Translations under genes and position numbers: made by a program | Notes under the pieces: model-generated | Database searches by the model: none | Told to the model about the DNA's origin: nothing | The model's input: the letters and a program-made list of their open reading frames with translations, nothing else | NCBI GenBank assembly: GCA_050485645.1 | Contig: JBJHBT010000010.1 | Location: forward strand, 70,743-134,742 | Origin: JBJHBP01 sp050485645 | Lineage (GTDB): Bacteria; Pseudomonadota; Gammaproteobacteria; Steroidobacterales; Rariloculaceae | Length of the DNA: 64,000 nt | Direction: 5' to 3' | Part shown: in pieces, positions 44,231 through 52,514 of the stretch | Position numbering within the stretch: the stretch's first letter is position 1 | Layout: each line of letters begins with the position of its first letter

Positions 44231-45487
44231 TCAGGCCAGCCGTCTGATGCGCGCGCCGAGCTGCGCGAGCTTCTCCTCAAGACACTCGTATCCGCGATCG
44301 ATGTGGTAGATGCGATCGACCAGGGTCGTGCCGTGGGCGGCCAGTCCGGCGAGCACCAGCGAGGCCGATGCGCGCAGATCGGTGGCCATGACGGGCGCGC
44401 CGGTCAGGTGATCGACGCCGCGACTGATCACGGTATTGCCCTGGATCGCCAGGTCCGCGCCCATGCGGTTCATCTCCAGCGCATGCTGAAAGCGATTCTC
44501 GAAAATGGTTTCGGAGATGGTCGCCGTGCCTTCCGCAATCGCGTTCAGCGCGCAGAACTGCGCCTGCATGTCGGTGGGGAAGCCCGGATACGGAGCCGTT
44601 TTCAGGTCCACGGCACGCGGTCTGCGTCCCTGCATGTCCAGTTCCAGCCAGTCTGTGCCGCGGGTGATGCGGGCACCGGCCTGTTCCAGCTTCTGCAGTA
44701 CCGAGTCCAGATGCTCGGGCCGCGTCTTGCGGAGCCGCACCCGGCCCCCGGTGATCACGGCGGCAGCCAGATAGGTGCCCGATTCGACGCGGTCGGGCAT
44801 CACCGTGTAGGTGGTGCCATGCAGCCGCGACACGCCGTTGATGGTGATGGTGTCGGTGCCGGCACCGGCGACGCGCGCGCCCATGCTGTTCAGGAAATCG
44901 GCGAGATCCACGATTTCCGGCTCGCGCGCGGCGTTCTCGATCAGGGTTTCGCCTTCGGCAAGCACCGCCGCCATCATCAGATTCTCGGTACCGGTGACGG
45001 TGACGGTATCCAGCACCAGCCGCGCGCCGCGCAGCCGTTCAGCGCGTGCGCGGATGAAGCCGTTCTCGATCGTGACCTGGGCGCCCAGCGCGCGCAGCCC
45101 GCTGACATGCAGATCCACGGGACGGGCACCGATCGCGCAGCCGCCGGGCAGTGAAACGTCGGCGCGACCGAAGCGCGCCACCAGCGGGCCAAGCACGAGG
45201 ATCGACGCACGCATGGTCTTCACCAGATCGTAGGGTGCGACGCAGTCGGTGACATGGCTGGCATGCGCCTCGATGCGCACGCCATCGTGAAAGACAATGT
45301 CGACGCCGATGGAGCGCAGCAGCTTGACGGTCGTCGTCACATCATTGAGATGAGGAACGTTCTCCAGCAACACCGGCTCATCGGCGAGCAGCGTGGCCGC
45401 CATGATCGGCAGCGCGGCGTTCTTGGCGCCGGACACGTGCACATCGCCTTCCAGGCGCACGCCGCCGATGATTTCCAGTTTGTCCAC
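44231..45487 (-). CDS. murA: UDP-N-acetylglucosamine 1-carboxyvinyltransferase MurA
   Basis: The product is 418 aa from a GTG at 45487 ('DKLEIIGGVRLEGDVHVSGAKNAALP'), matching E. coli MurA length and start. It transfers enolpyruvate from PEP to UDP-GlcNAc, the first committed step of peptidoglycan synthesis. The catalytic Cys is present in 'PGGCAIGARPVDLH' near residue 115, so the enzyme should be fosfomycin-sensitive; that is inference. 'KNAALPI', 'PYPGFPTDMQAQF' and 'DLRASASLVLAGL' are further signatures. It follows ibaG on the minus strand, the order also found in E. coli. Confidence 0.97.
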   Translation of the reverse strand: MDKLEIIGGVRLEGDVHVSGAKNAALPIMAATLLADEPVLLENVPHLNDVTTTVKLLRSIGVDIVFHDGVRIEAHASHVTDCVAPYDLVKTMRASILVLGPLVARFGRADVSLPGGCAIGARPVDLHVSGLRALGAQVTIENGFIRARAERLRGARLVLDTVTVTGTENLMMAAVLAEGETLIENAAREPEIVDLADFLNSMGARVAGAGTDTITINGVSRLHGTTYTVMPDRVESGTYLAAAVITGGRVRLRKTRPEHLDSVLQKLEQAGARITRGTDWLELDMQGRRPRAVDLKTAPYPGFPTDMQAQFCALNAIAEGTATISETIFENRFQHALEMNRMGADLAIQGNTVISRGVDHLTGAPVMATDLRASASLVLAGLAAHGTTLVDRIYHIDRGYECLEEKLAQLGARIRRLA

Positions 45488-45519
45488 TCGCGTGTATGGA
45501 TGCTGCGGAAACCGCGGCC

Positions 45520-45762
45520 TCAGCCGCCAGCCGCCTGCCACTCGTCGGGCGTGTAGGTGCGCAGCGCCAGCGCATGAATCTCGCGGCCGACGCGGGTGCC
45601 GAGCGTGCCGTACACCATCTGATGACGCCTGATGCTGCGCTGCCCCTCGAACGCCGGCGTGATCACGGTGGCCTCGTAGTGCCCCTGGCCGTCGGTCACC
45701 ACGCGGGCGCGGGCGTCTGTCAGCCCCTGTTCGATCAATGTGGCGATTTCGTTCGGGTCCAT
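45520..45762 (-). CDS. ibaG: BolA-family protein IbaG
   Basis: The product is 80 aa from the ATG at 45762. It has the BolA fold: 'EIATLIEQGLTDARARVVTDGQGHYEATVITPAFEGQRSIRRHQMVYGTLG', with the conserved 'H....V.....' helix and 'EIHALALRTYTPDEW' at the end. IbaG binds a 2Fe-2S cluster with monothiol glutaredoxins. Its place directly upstream of murA distinguishes IbaG from BolA. It lies 32 nt before murA on the same strand. The divergent lptC starts 127 nt away. Confidence 0.92.
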   Translation of the reverse strand: MDPNEIATLIEQGLTDARARVVTDGQGHYEATVITPAFEGQRSIRRHQMVYGTLGTRVGREIHALALRTYTPDEWQAAGG

Positions 45763-45888
45763 GGCGGCTGATCCGGATAGCGGGGGGCCGGCTAGTCTAG
45801 CGCAACCGTCAGGTTTGCGGGACCGGCGGCAGGACACGACAGGCCCGGGGCGCTTACAATGAGCCACCATGGACGAGATTCAATTTTC

Positions 45889-46449
45889 ATGCCGATCAGC
45901 CTCCGCAATGCCATAGGCATCCTGCTGCTGGCCACGCTCGCGGGATTCTCGTGGTTGTGGAGCCGGTTCGAGACGAATACCGCCCTGCAAGCGCCGGAAG
46001 GCGTCAGCATCCATCCCGGCTACTACCTGATCGATGCCATGGTGCTCGGCACCGATGCGGAAGGCCGTGTACAGTACCGGCTCGACGCCGCCCGTATCGA
46101 CCAGCGACCCGACCAGTCCCGGCTGACATTCAGCCACGTGGCGATCGAATATGCCGCGCAGGCCGACGCTTCGTGGACAGTCAGCGCCACCGAAGCCGAA
46201 GGACCCGAGGATCTGGGGTTTCTCGACCTGTACGGTGAAGTGCTGATCAGCGGCACATCCGGCGATCGCAGTCCGGTGACCATTGAAACGTCGCTGCTGC
46301 GATTCGATCCGCACAGCCTGGTCGCGACCACGGATGCCGAGGTCCTGGTGACTGCGGGTGACCGGCAGCTGAGAGCGGTCGGTCTGGAAGCGCGGTTGCG
46401 GGACAATCAGCTGGAACTCAAGTCAGCGTTGCGCACACGACTGCGGTAG
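45889..46449 (+). CDS. lptC: LPS transport periplasmic anchor protein LptC
   Basis: The product is 186 aa from the ATG at 45889. One N-terminal membrane segment ('NAIGILLLATLAGFSWLW') anchors a periplasmic OstA/LptC-type beta-jellyroll ('GYYLIDAMVLGTDAEGRVQYRLDAARIDQRPD', then 'LYGEVLISGTSG' and 'LVATTDAEVLVT'). LptC hands LPS from the LptB2FG transporter to LptA. In many gammaproteobacteria kdsD and kdsC precede lptC; neither is here. It is the first gene of lptC-lptA-lptB-rpoN-hpf-ptsN-rapZ. Confidence 0.92.
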   Translation: MPISLRNAIGILLLATLAGFSWLWSRFETNTALQAPEGVSIHPGYYLIDAMVLGTDAEGRVQYRLDAARIDQRPDQSRLTFSHVAIEYAAQADASWTVSATEAEGPEDLGFLDLYGEVLISGTSGDRSPVTIETSLLRFDPHSLVATTDAEVLVTAGDRQLRAVGLEARLRDNQLELKSALRTRLR

Positions 46450-46470
46450 GCCGCGGCCACATAGATACGG

Positions 46471-47295
46471 ATGATGCGATTCCCATTCAGAGCCACCACG
46501 CCATGCCGGCGGCGACCGTCGGACGTCACAGCGCCGTCGCCGCTCGCGGCCGTGCTGCGTGCGGCGACGCTGGTGGCGGTGCCGGGGCTGCTGCTCGCGA
46601 CTGCCCTCAACGCGCAGGATGACGGCCTGCGGATCGGCGACCGCGACAGCCCCGCCGAGGACTGCGATGTCGAGGCGGATTCGGGCTCGCTGCGCATCGA
46701 ACCGGATGGGAGTCAGGTATTCGTGTTCGAAGGCCTGACAACCGTCTGTCAGGGATGGCGGGTGGACGCGGACCGCGCCACCGACTTCGACGACACACAG
46801 CGAGAACTGCGGCTGAGCGGCAATGTCAGCATCAGCAGCGGGCTCGCGTCTCTCACGGCTGACGAACTGATACTGCTCGGCAGGCGTGAACCGCGCTCGG
46901 AATGGCATCTGACGGGCAACGTGCGGATGCAATTCGAAGGCACCACGCTGCTGGCCGACCGGGCATCGTTCGTCGCCGAGGGCGAGGTATTGACGCTGGC
47001 CGAGCTGGAAGGCTCGCCGGCGCGATTCGAGCACCTCGATCCCGCGGGCGGCACGGTCAGTCGTGGCAGCGGCGAGCGTATCGAAGTCGATCCGCGGGCC
47101 GGAACCATGCGGCTGCCGGGAGCGGCGCGTGCGTCGATCCAGTCGGAAGGCCGCCCGGACACCGAGTTTACCGGCTGCGACATCGCATACGACATCAGAC
47201 TCGGCCGGGTAACCACCATCAATTCCGACTGCGGCGAATCGCTGCGCATCCGACGTGCGCCACAGGCCGCCGGCAACGGCGATCAGACGCCATGA
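46471..47295 (+). CDS. lptA: LPS transport periplasmic bridge protein LptA
   Basis: The product is 274 aa, longer than E. coli LptA (185 aa), with extra N-terminal sequence. An Arg-rich start and a hydrophobic stretch ('VLRAATLVAVPGLLLATALNA') form the export signal. The OstA repeats follow: 'EADSGSLRIEPDGSQVFVFEGLTTVCQG', 'LSGNVSISSGLASLTADEL', 'HLTGNVRMQFEGTTLLADRA'. LptA polymerises into the bridge across the periplasm. It overlaps lptB by ATGA. Cys residues at 'EDCDVE', 'TVCQGW', 'TGCDIA' and 'SDCGES' could form disulfides, unusual for LptA. Confidence 0.9.
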   Translation: MMRFPFRATTPCRRRPSDVTAPSPLAAVLRAATLVAVPGLLLATALNAQDDGLRIGDRDSPAEDCDVEADSGSLRIEPDGSQVFVFEGLTTVCQGWRVDADRATDFDDTQRELRLSGNVSISSGLASLTADELILLGRREPRSEWHLTGNVRMQFEGTTLLADRASFVAEGEVLTLAELEGSPARFEHLDPAGGTVSRGSGERIEVDPRAGTMRLPGAARASIQSEGRPDTEFTGCDIAYDIRLGRVTTINSDCGESLRIRRAPQAAGNGDQTP

Positions 47296-48020
47296 CCAGC
47301 ACACTCGAGGCGGTGGGCATCTCCAAGCGCTATCGCGCGCGTCAGGTCGTCCGCGAACTGTCGCTGAGCATCGCCAGCGGTGAGGTCGCGGGCCTGCTTG
47401 GCCCCAATGGTGCCGGAAAGACCACCGCGTTCTACATGATGGTGGGACTGGTGGGCTGCGACCAGGGACGCATCCTGCTCGACGGCAGGGACATCACCCG
47501 CCTGCCGATGCACAGCCGCGCGCAGCAGGGCGTGGGCTATCTGCCGCAGGAGGCATCGGTGTTCCGCAAGCTCAGCGTTGCCGACAATATTCGCGCCATC
47601 CTGCAGACGCGCCGCGACCTGGATCGCGCGGCGCGGCAGATGATGCTCGAAACGCTGCTCGAGGAACTGCATGTCGGCCATGTCCGCGACAGTCTCGGTG
47701 TGAGTCTGTCCGGTGGCGAGCGCAGGCGCGTGGAAATCGCCAGAGCACTGGCGGCCGAACCGCGTTTCATCCTGCTGGACGAGCCGTTCGCGGGCGTCGA
47801 CCCGCTGTCGGTTCTGGATATCCAGCGTATCATCCGCCACCTGACACAGCGCGGCATCGGCGTGCTGATCACGGACCACAATGTACGCGAGACGCTTGGA
47901 ATCTGCGGACGGGCATATATCCTGAACAACGGTGAATTGATGGCGTCCGGCACACCGGATGAGATTCTTTCGAACCAGAGCGTGCGCAAGGTGTATCTGG
48001 GCGAGGGCTTCTCGCTGTAG
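47292..48020 (+). CDS. lptB: LPS export ABC transporter ATP-binding protein LptB
   Basis: The product is 242 aa from the ATG at 47292. It is a complete ABC ATPase: Walker A 'GPNGAGKTTAFYM' near residue 38, Q-loop 'GYLPQEASVFRKLSV', signature 'LSGGERRRVEIARAL', Walker B 'FILLDEPFAGVDP' and switch His in 'VLITDHNVRETL'. The 'LPQEASVFRKL' and 'NNGELMASG' stretches are LptB-specific. It powers LPS extraction with LptF and LptG, which are encoded elsewhere. It is coupled to lptA and lies 15 nt before rpoN. Confidence 0.97.
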   Translation: MTSTLEAVGISKRYRARQVVRELSLSIASGEVAGLLGPNGAGKTTAFYMMVGLVGCDQGRILLDGRDITRLPMHSRAQQGVGYLPQEASVFRKLSVADNIRAILQTRRDLDRAARQMMLETLLEELHVGHVRDSLGVSLSGGERRRVEIARALAAEPRFILLDEPFAGVDPLSVLDIQRIIRHLTQRGIGVLITDHNVRETLGICGRAYILNNGELMASGTPDEILSNQSVRKVYLGEGFSL

Positions 48021-48035
48021 CGCCGGGCTTGAACG

Positions 48036-49490
48036 ATGTTGAAACCCTCCTTACAGCTGCGCCTCGCGCAGCAGCTCACAATGACGCCGCAGCTGCAGCA
48101 GGCCATCCGGCTGCTGCAGCTGCCCGTCATGGAGTTGCAGACGCAGATCCAGGAAGCGCTGGAACAGAACGTCATGCTGGAGGCCGAGGAGCAGGACTTT
48201 GCCGTCGGCGAATCAACGGCCGCGGAGAGTGAGGCAAACACCGACACGGTCATCGACGCGGCGGGCGACGACTCCGGTGAAGCCGACTACGACAATGTCA
48301 GCGTCGCCGATGACAGCAGCTGGGAAGAAAGCCGGCACACCGGCCCGTCGGAGGCGGCGCGTGGTTCCGGTAACGGCGAACACATGGAGCAGGCCGACCG
48401 TTCCGCGGAGTCGCTTCAGGATCACCTGTTGTGGCAGTTGGAGCTGGAAAACTTCGATCCCCGCACCACGGCCATCGGTCAGGCCATCATCGATGCGATC
48501 AACGACGACGGCTATCTCACCGACGATCTCGACACCATCGCCACGACCCTGGCCCCCGACATCGTTGCGCATGTCGATGAAATCGAAGCGGTGCTGCGCA
48601 TCGTGCAGCAGCTGGACCCGGCCGGTGTCGCCGCGCGCTCGGTCAGCGAGTGCGTTCTGCTGCAGCTGGCGGCACTGGCGCCGGACACGCCGGCGCTGGA
48701 CATCGCGCGGCGCATGGTCGAGGAACATCTCGAACTGGTTGCCGAACACCAGTTCAGCGCGCTCAAGCGGCGGCTCAACATCAACGATGAGGAACTGGAA
48801 ACCGCCGTGGCGCTGGTCCGTTCCTGTCACCCACGGCCAGGTGCCGCGATCAATGCGCCGGCTGCCGACTACGTCGTTCCGGATGTGTTCGTGCGCAAGT
48901 TCGACGGGCATTGGGTTGTGGAGCTGAACAATTCGATTGCACCGCAGCTCAAGGTCAACCAGACCTACGCCAGCTCGCTGGGTCGAGGCGCCGAGTACGA
49001 TGTGCTGCGCACCCAGCTTCAGGAGGCGCGCTGGCTGGTTCGCAGCCTGGAGATTCGCAACGAAACGCTGCTCAAGGTAGCGTTGAGCATCGTGCAGCGG
49101 CAAACCGAGTTCCTCGACCTTGGCGACGAATACATGAAGCCTATGATCCTGCGCGACGTGGCGGAAGCCATAGAAATGCACGAATCCACGGTTTCCAGGG
49201 TAACCACCAACAAATACATGCTTACACCCCGCGGCATTTTCGAGTTCAGATACTTCTTTTCCAGCCACGTGGCCGGAGACGAAGGTGATCAGTCATCAAC
49301 CGCGGTGCGCGCCAAGATCCGCAAACTGATCGCCGCGGAGAACCCGGAGAAGCCGCTGAGCGACAACCAGATCGCGAAAATACTGTCCGACGACGGCATC
49401 AACGTGGCGCGCCGCACTGTCGCCAAGTACCGGGAAGCCATGAAGATCCTGTCGTCCAGCGAGAGAAAACGCAGCAAATTGGCCGGGTAG
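48036..49490 (+). CDS. rpoN: RNA polymerase sigma-54 factor RpoN
   Basis: The product is 484 aa. Region I is Gln/Leu-rich ('LQLRLAQQLTMTPQLQQAIRLLQLP'), region II is acidic (about 50-115), and region III carries the core-binding domain and the helix-turn-helix ('MILRDVAEAIEMHESTVSRVTTNKYM'). The RpoN box is 'ARRTVAKYREAM' near residue 462, which contacts the -24 element. Its activators (NtrC-type) are not encoded here. The lptB-rpoN-hpf-ptsN-rapZ order is a gammaproteobacterial hallmark. Confidence 0.98.
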   Translation: MLKPSLQLRLAQQLTMTPQLQQAIRLLQLPVMELQTQIQEALEQNVMLEAEEQDFAVGESTAAESEANTDTVIDAAGDDSGEADYDNVSVADDSSWEESRHTGPSEAARGSGNGEHMEQADRSAESLQDHLLWQLELENFDPRTTAIGQAIIDAINDDGYLTDDLDTIATTLAPDIVAHVDEIEAVLRIVQQLDPAGVAARSVSECVLLQLAALAPDTPALDIARRMVEEHLELVAEHQFSALKRRLNINDEELETAVALVRSCHPRPGAAINAPAADYVVPDVFVRKFDGHWVVELNNSIAPQLKVNQTYASSLGRGAEYDVLRTQLQEARWLVRSLEIRNETLLKVALSIVQRQTEFLDLGDEYMKPMILRDVAEAIEMHESTVSRVTTNKYMLTPRGIFEFRYFFSSHVAGDEGDQSSTAVRAKIRKLIAAENPEKPLSDNQIAKILSDDGINVARRTVAKYREAMKILSSSERKRSKLAG

Positions 49491-49542
49491 GCGCCGCGGC
49501 GTCCCCGAATCAGGAACCAAGCAGACGCAAGGAGTGTCAAAA

Positions 49543-49863
49543 ATGCAACTGACTGTAACAGGCCATCACGTGGATCTGACAACGGCACTACGCGAGTATG
49601 TCGGCAACAAGCTGGCCAAGCTGGAGCGCCACTTCGACAACGTCACCGACGTGCACTGCGTGCTCACGGTAGAGAAGCTGGCCCACAAGGCGGAGGCGAC
49701 CGTGCAGCTGGCGGGCGGTACACTGTTCGCCGACTCAACCGAAGGCGACATGTACGCCGCCATCGACGGGCTGGTCGACAAACTCGACCGCCAGATCATC
49801 AAGCACAAAGAAAAACTCACCGACCACCACGCCCGCGACGTCGACAAATCCAGCTTCAGCTGA
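49543..49863 (+). CDS. hpf: Ribosome hibernation promoting factor (short HPF/YfiA family)
   Basis: The product is 106 aa from the ATG at 49543, with AAGGAG 9 nt upstream; the GTG at 49534 lies inside that site. The family core is 'LTVTGHHVDLTTALREYVGNKLAKLERHFDNVTDVHCVLTVEK', with 'KAEATVQLAGGTLFADSTEGDMYAAIDGLVDKLDRQIIKHKEK'. It binds the decoding centre of idle ribosomes. The protein is the short form, without the dimerisation domain of long HPF. It is downstream of rpoN, as in E. coli. Confidence 0.96.
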   Translation: MQLTVTGHHVDLTTALREYVGNKLAKLERHFDNVTDVHCVLTVEKLAHKAEATVQLAGGTLFADSTEGDMYAAIDGLVDKLDRQIIKHKEKLTDHHARDVDKSSFS

Positions 49864-49909
49864 TTTCAGCCGCGGCACGCCCAGCCTATTTCACCATTAG
49901 TTCAGAAAC

Positions 49910-50386
49910 ATGGACGTAGCAAGAATTCTCAAACCCGGCAACATCCGCTGCGAACGCCAGGCGGGCAGCAAGAAGCGTGCGCTCGATCTGCTCAGTGAAA
50001 CCCTGGCCGACGCGGCTGGCGCGTCCAGCGCCTGCGAAGTGCTCGAAGGACTCGCCGGCCGCGAACGCCTGGGTTCCACCGCGCTGGGCCGCTCCGTGGC
50101 GGTCCCGCACGCACGTCTGGCCGGCATCCAGCATAGCGTTGCCGCCTTCCTCAAGCTCGACGAGCCGGTCGATTTCGATTCCACGGACGGCAAGCCGGTC
50201 GACCTGCTGTTCGGTCTGCTGGTCCCGGCCAACTGCGCCAAGGAAGACCTGAAGACCATACGCGAGCTCGTGGACTGGCTGCAGGACCCAGGCCTGCAGC
50301 AGGACCTGCGTTCCACCGATGACCCCGAAGTGCTGCATCACCTGCTGATCGACAAGGCACCGCGCAACGGCAGCAGCGTCGCCTGA
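49910..50386 (+). CDS. ptsN: Nitrogen PTS enzyme IIA (EIIA-Ntr, PtsN)
   Basis: The product is 158 aa. The phosphoacceptor His lies in 'GRSVAVPHARLAGI' near residue 68, the standard EIIA motif, with 'LLFGLLVPANCAKEDLKTIRELVDWLQDP' in the C-terminal half. PtsN is phosphorylated through PtsP and NPr and adjusts K+ transport and nitrogen/carbon balance. ptsO (NPr), which often follows rapZ, is not present after 51267. No HPr kinase gene is present, which favours gamma- over betaproteobacteria. Confidence 0.96.
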   Translation: MDVARILKPGNIRCERQAGSKKRALDLLSETLADAAGASSACEVLEGLAGRERLGSTALGRSVAVPHARLAGIQHSVAAFLKLDEPVDFDSTDGKPVDLLFGLLVPANCAKEDLKTIRELVDWLQDPGLQQDLRSTDDPEVLHHLLIDKAPRNGSSVA

Positions 50387-50400
50387 GCCGGATAACGACG

Positions 50401-51267
50401 ATGCGCCTGGTCATTATCAGCGGATTGTCCGGGTCGGGAAAAAGCGTTGCCCTGCATGTGCTGGAGGACCTTGGGTTCTACTGCATCGACAACATCCCGG
50501 TACGTCTGCTGGGATCGTTCATCGAAGACTTCATCGACCACAGTGATGACACCTACGACAACGTCGGTGTCGGACTGGATGCGCGCAACCGCGCTGCCGA
50601 CATCGCCGAGATCCCGAACCTGGTCCGCAAGCTGCGCGCCGATGGCGTCACCTGCGAGGTGCTGTTCCTGCAGGCCAGAGACGATGTGATACTCACGCGT
50701 TTCAGCGAAACCCGGCGTCGACATCCGCTGACCAGCGACGACGTCAGCCTGCTCGAGGCGGTCCACAAGGAACGCGAGCTGCTCGGTCCCATCATCAACA
50801 CCGCGGACCTGATCATCGATACCAGCACAACCAGCGTATACGACCTGCGTGAGCAGGTGCGTGCACGCATCGGTCCGCGCGACCCGGGTTCACTGTCGAT
50901 ACTGCTGGAATCATTCGGCTACAAGCACGGCCTGCCGCCGGATGCCGATTTCGTCTTCGACGTGCGCTGCCTGCCCAATCCTTACTGGGAACCTCAGTTG
51001 CGCCAGCTGTCGGGCAGGGACGAGCCGGTGCGGACTTTTCTGGGCAATCAGCCGCGTGTGCAGGAAATGGTGGACGACATCCATGCCTTTCTGGATCGCT
51101 GGATTCCGCGCTATCAGGACTTCCAGCGCTCCTACCTGACCGTTGCGATCGGCTGCACGGGCGGCCAGCACCGATCCGTCTACATCGTCGAAACGCTGGC
51201 GGTAAGACTGGGATCCCGGCATGGCCGCATCCAGACACGGCACCACGAGCTGCCCGACCCGACCTGA
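50401..51267 (+). CDS. rapZ: RNase adapter protein RapZ
   Basis: The product is 288 aa. The N-terminal P-loop domain has 'IISGLSGSGKSVALHVLEDLGFYCIDNIP', and the C-terminal domain has 'SFGYKHGLPPDADFVFDVRCLPNPYW' and 'IGCTGGQHRSVYIVETLA'. In enterobacteria RapZ binds sRNA GlmZ and recruits RNase E to control glmS, linking to cell-wall precursor supply. Whether a GlmY/GlmZ pair exists in this organism cannot be told from the window. It ends the lpt-rpoN operon and is convergent with the patatin gene. Confidence 0.96.
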   Translation: MRLVIISGLSGSGKSVALHVLEDLGFYCIDNIPVRLLGSFIEDFIDHSDDTYDNVGVGLDARNRAADIAEIPNLVRKLRADGVTCEVLFLQARDDVILTRFSETRRRHPLTSDDVSLLEAVHKERELLGPIINTADLIIDTSTTSVYDLREQVRARIGPRDPGSLSILLESFGYKHGLPPDADFVFDVRCLPNPYWEPQLRQLSGRDEPVRTFLGNQPRVQEMVDDIHAFLDRWIPRYQDFQRSYLTVAIGCTGGQHRSVYIVETLAVRLGSRHGRIQTRHHELPDPT

Positions 51268-51290
51268 GCACCCGCCGCGCAGCGGCCGAT

Positions 51291-52514
51291 TCAATCCTCC
51301 AGGTCCCTGCGCAGATGTTCAGGCGCATCCAGCGGCGGAATGTCGCGATCGAACAGGAAGTTCTCCAGCCTGTCCCTGATGCTCATCGCATCGCGGTAGC
51401 CCAGATCGATCAGTTCGCGCGTGAAGCCCGACTCGAACAGCATGTAGCTCACCAGCTGCATGCCGTCGCGGTTCATCGCGCCGACGCCGCGCAGCAGCAT
51501 CCTCAGCGCGCGCGGCAGTTCATGTGCGTGCCGGGCCGCGATGGCGCGCAGATCTTCAGAGGGCAGCACCACCTGGACGTGCAGCGGTCGCAGCTGGGCG
51601 AGCGGCCCCGACAGTCGGCGGCCGCCGATCTGTTCGAGAATCCTGTTGACGCGAGTCAGGCGCTCCAGGTCGGTGGACAGTCCATCCAGAAACAGTGCGT
51701 CGAGCATGTAGCCGCCCAGCTGGCCCAGCGTCGGCGCGGGCAGGTCATGGTGTTGCGCCGGATCCAGCGGCTCGGGATCCGGATGTTCGTCGCGCACACT
51801 CACCACCAGCATGCGATCGGCGCCCAGATGCACGGCCGGACTCAGCGGCGCCCGATGCCGCATCGATCCGTCGCCGTAGTACTCCCCGGCGATACGCACC
51901 GGTGGAAAGATGAATGGCACCGCGGCACTGGCCATCAGGTGATCGACATCCAGACGCGTGGCGCGGCCGACGCGCCGTACACGAGACCAGGGCCGCATGG
52001 CGTCCCCGCCCTGGAAAAAGGTCACCGACCGGGACGACGTGTACGCCGATGCCGTGATGGCCAGCGCGTCCAGATAGCCGCGGTCGATCGCCTGCGCGAT
52101 GCGCGAGAATTTCACCTGCTCGGCCAGCAATGCACGCAGCGGTGAGTTGTCCAGCAGTGCCAGCGGATTGCGCACACCCAGGCCGCCGACCACCAGTGCC
52201 GCCAGCCAGTGCAGGCTCGACCTGAGCATCGCAAGATTGTCGGTGCGAAACACCTGCGATGCGGTGAAGTTGGCCCAGACCTGCTCCATCTCCGCGACGG
52301 CGCGTCGGAAGCGCGCCGCACGGCTGGCGATCACGGCGGCATTGATCGCACCGGCGGACGTGCCGCAGATCACCGCGAAGGGATTGGGTGCGTTGGCCGG
52401 CAGCAGCGAGGCCACTGCCTTCAGCACACCCACCTGATAGGCGCCGCGGGCGCCGGCACCGGGAAGTATCAGCGCCTTGCGAACCGGATCAGCCACGCTC
52501 CCCGGCTGTGCCAT
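51291..52514 (-). CDS. Patatin-like phospholipase
   Basis: The product is 407 aa. The patatin domain (about residues 12-235) has the oxyanion loop 'LPGAGARGAYQVGVL', the nucleophile elbow 'GTSAG' (catalytic Ser near 53) and the dyad Asp in 'YYGDGSM', which is DG-S rather than the commoner DG-G/A. The C-terminal 170 residues are helical and characteristic of a proteobacterial DUF-type extension. Such enzymes hydrolyse membrane lipids, but the physiological role here is unknown. No signal peptide is seen. The ATG lies inside the pyk 3' end (26-nt overlap), so it is probably transcribed with tkt-gap-pgk-pyk. Confidence 0.85.
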   Translation of the reverse strand: MAQPGSVADPVRKALILPGAGARGAYQVGVLKAVASLLPANAPNPFAVICGTSAGAINAAVIASRAARFRRAVAEMEQVWANFTASQVFRTDNLAMLRSSLHWLAALVVGGLGVRNPLALLDNSPLRALLAEQVKFSRIAQAIDRGYLDALAITASAYTSSRSVTFFQGGDAMRPWSRVRRVGRATRLDVDHLMASAAVPFIFPPVRIAGEYYGDGSMRHRAPLSPAVHLGADRMLVVSVRDEHPDPEPLDPAQHHDLPAPTLGQLGGYMLDALFLDGLSTDLERLTRVNRILEQIGGRRLSGPLAQLRPLHVQVVLPSEDLRAIAARHAHELPRALRMLLRGVGAMNRDGMQLVSYMLFESGFTRELIDLGYRDAMSIRDRLENFLFDRDIPPLDAPEHLRRDLED

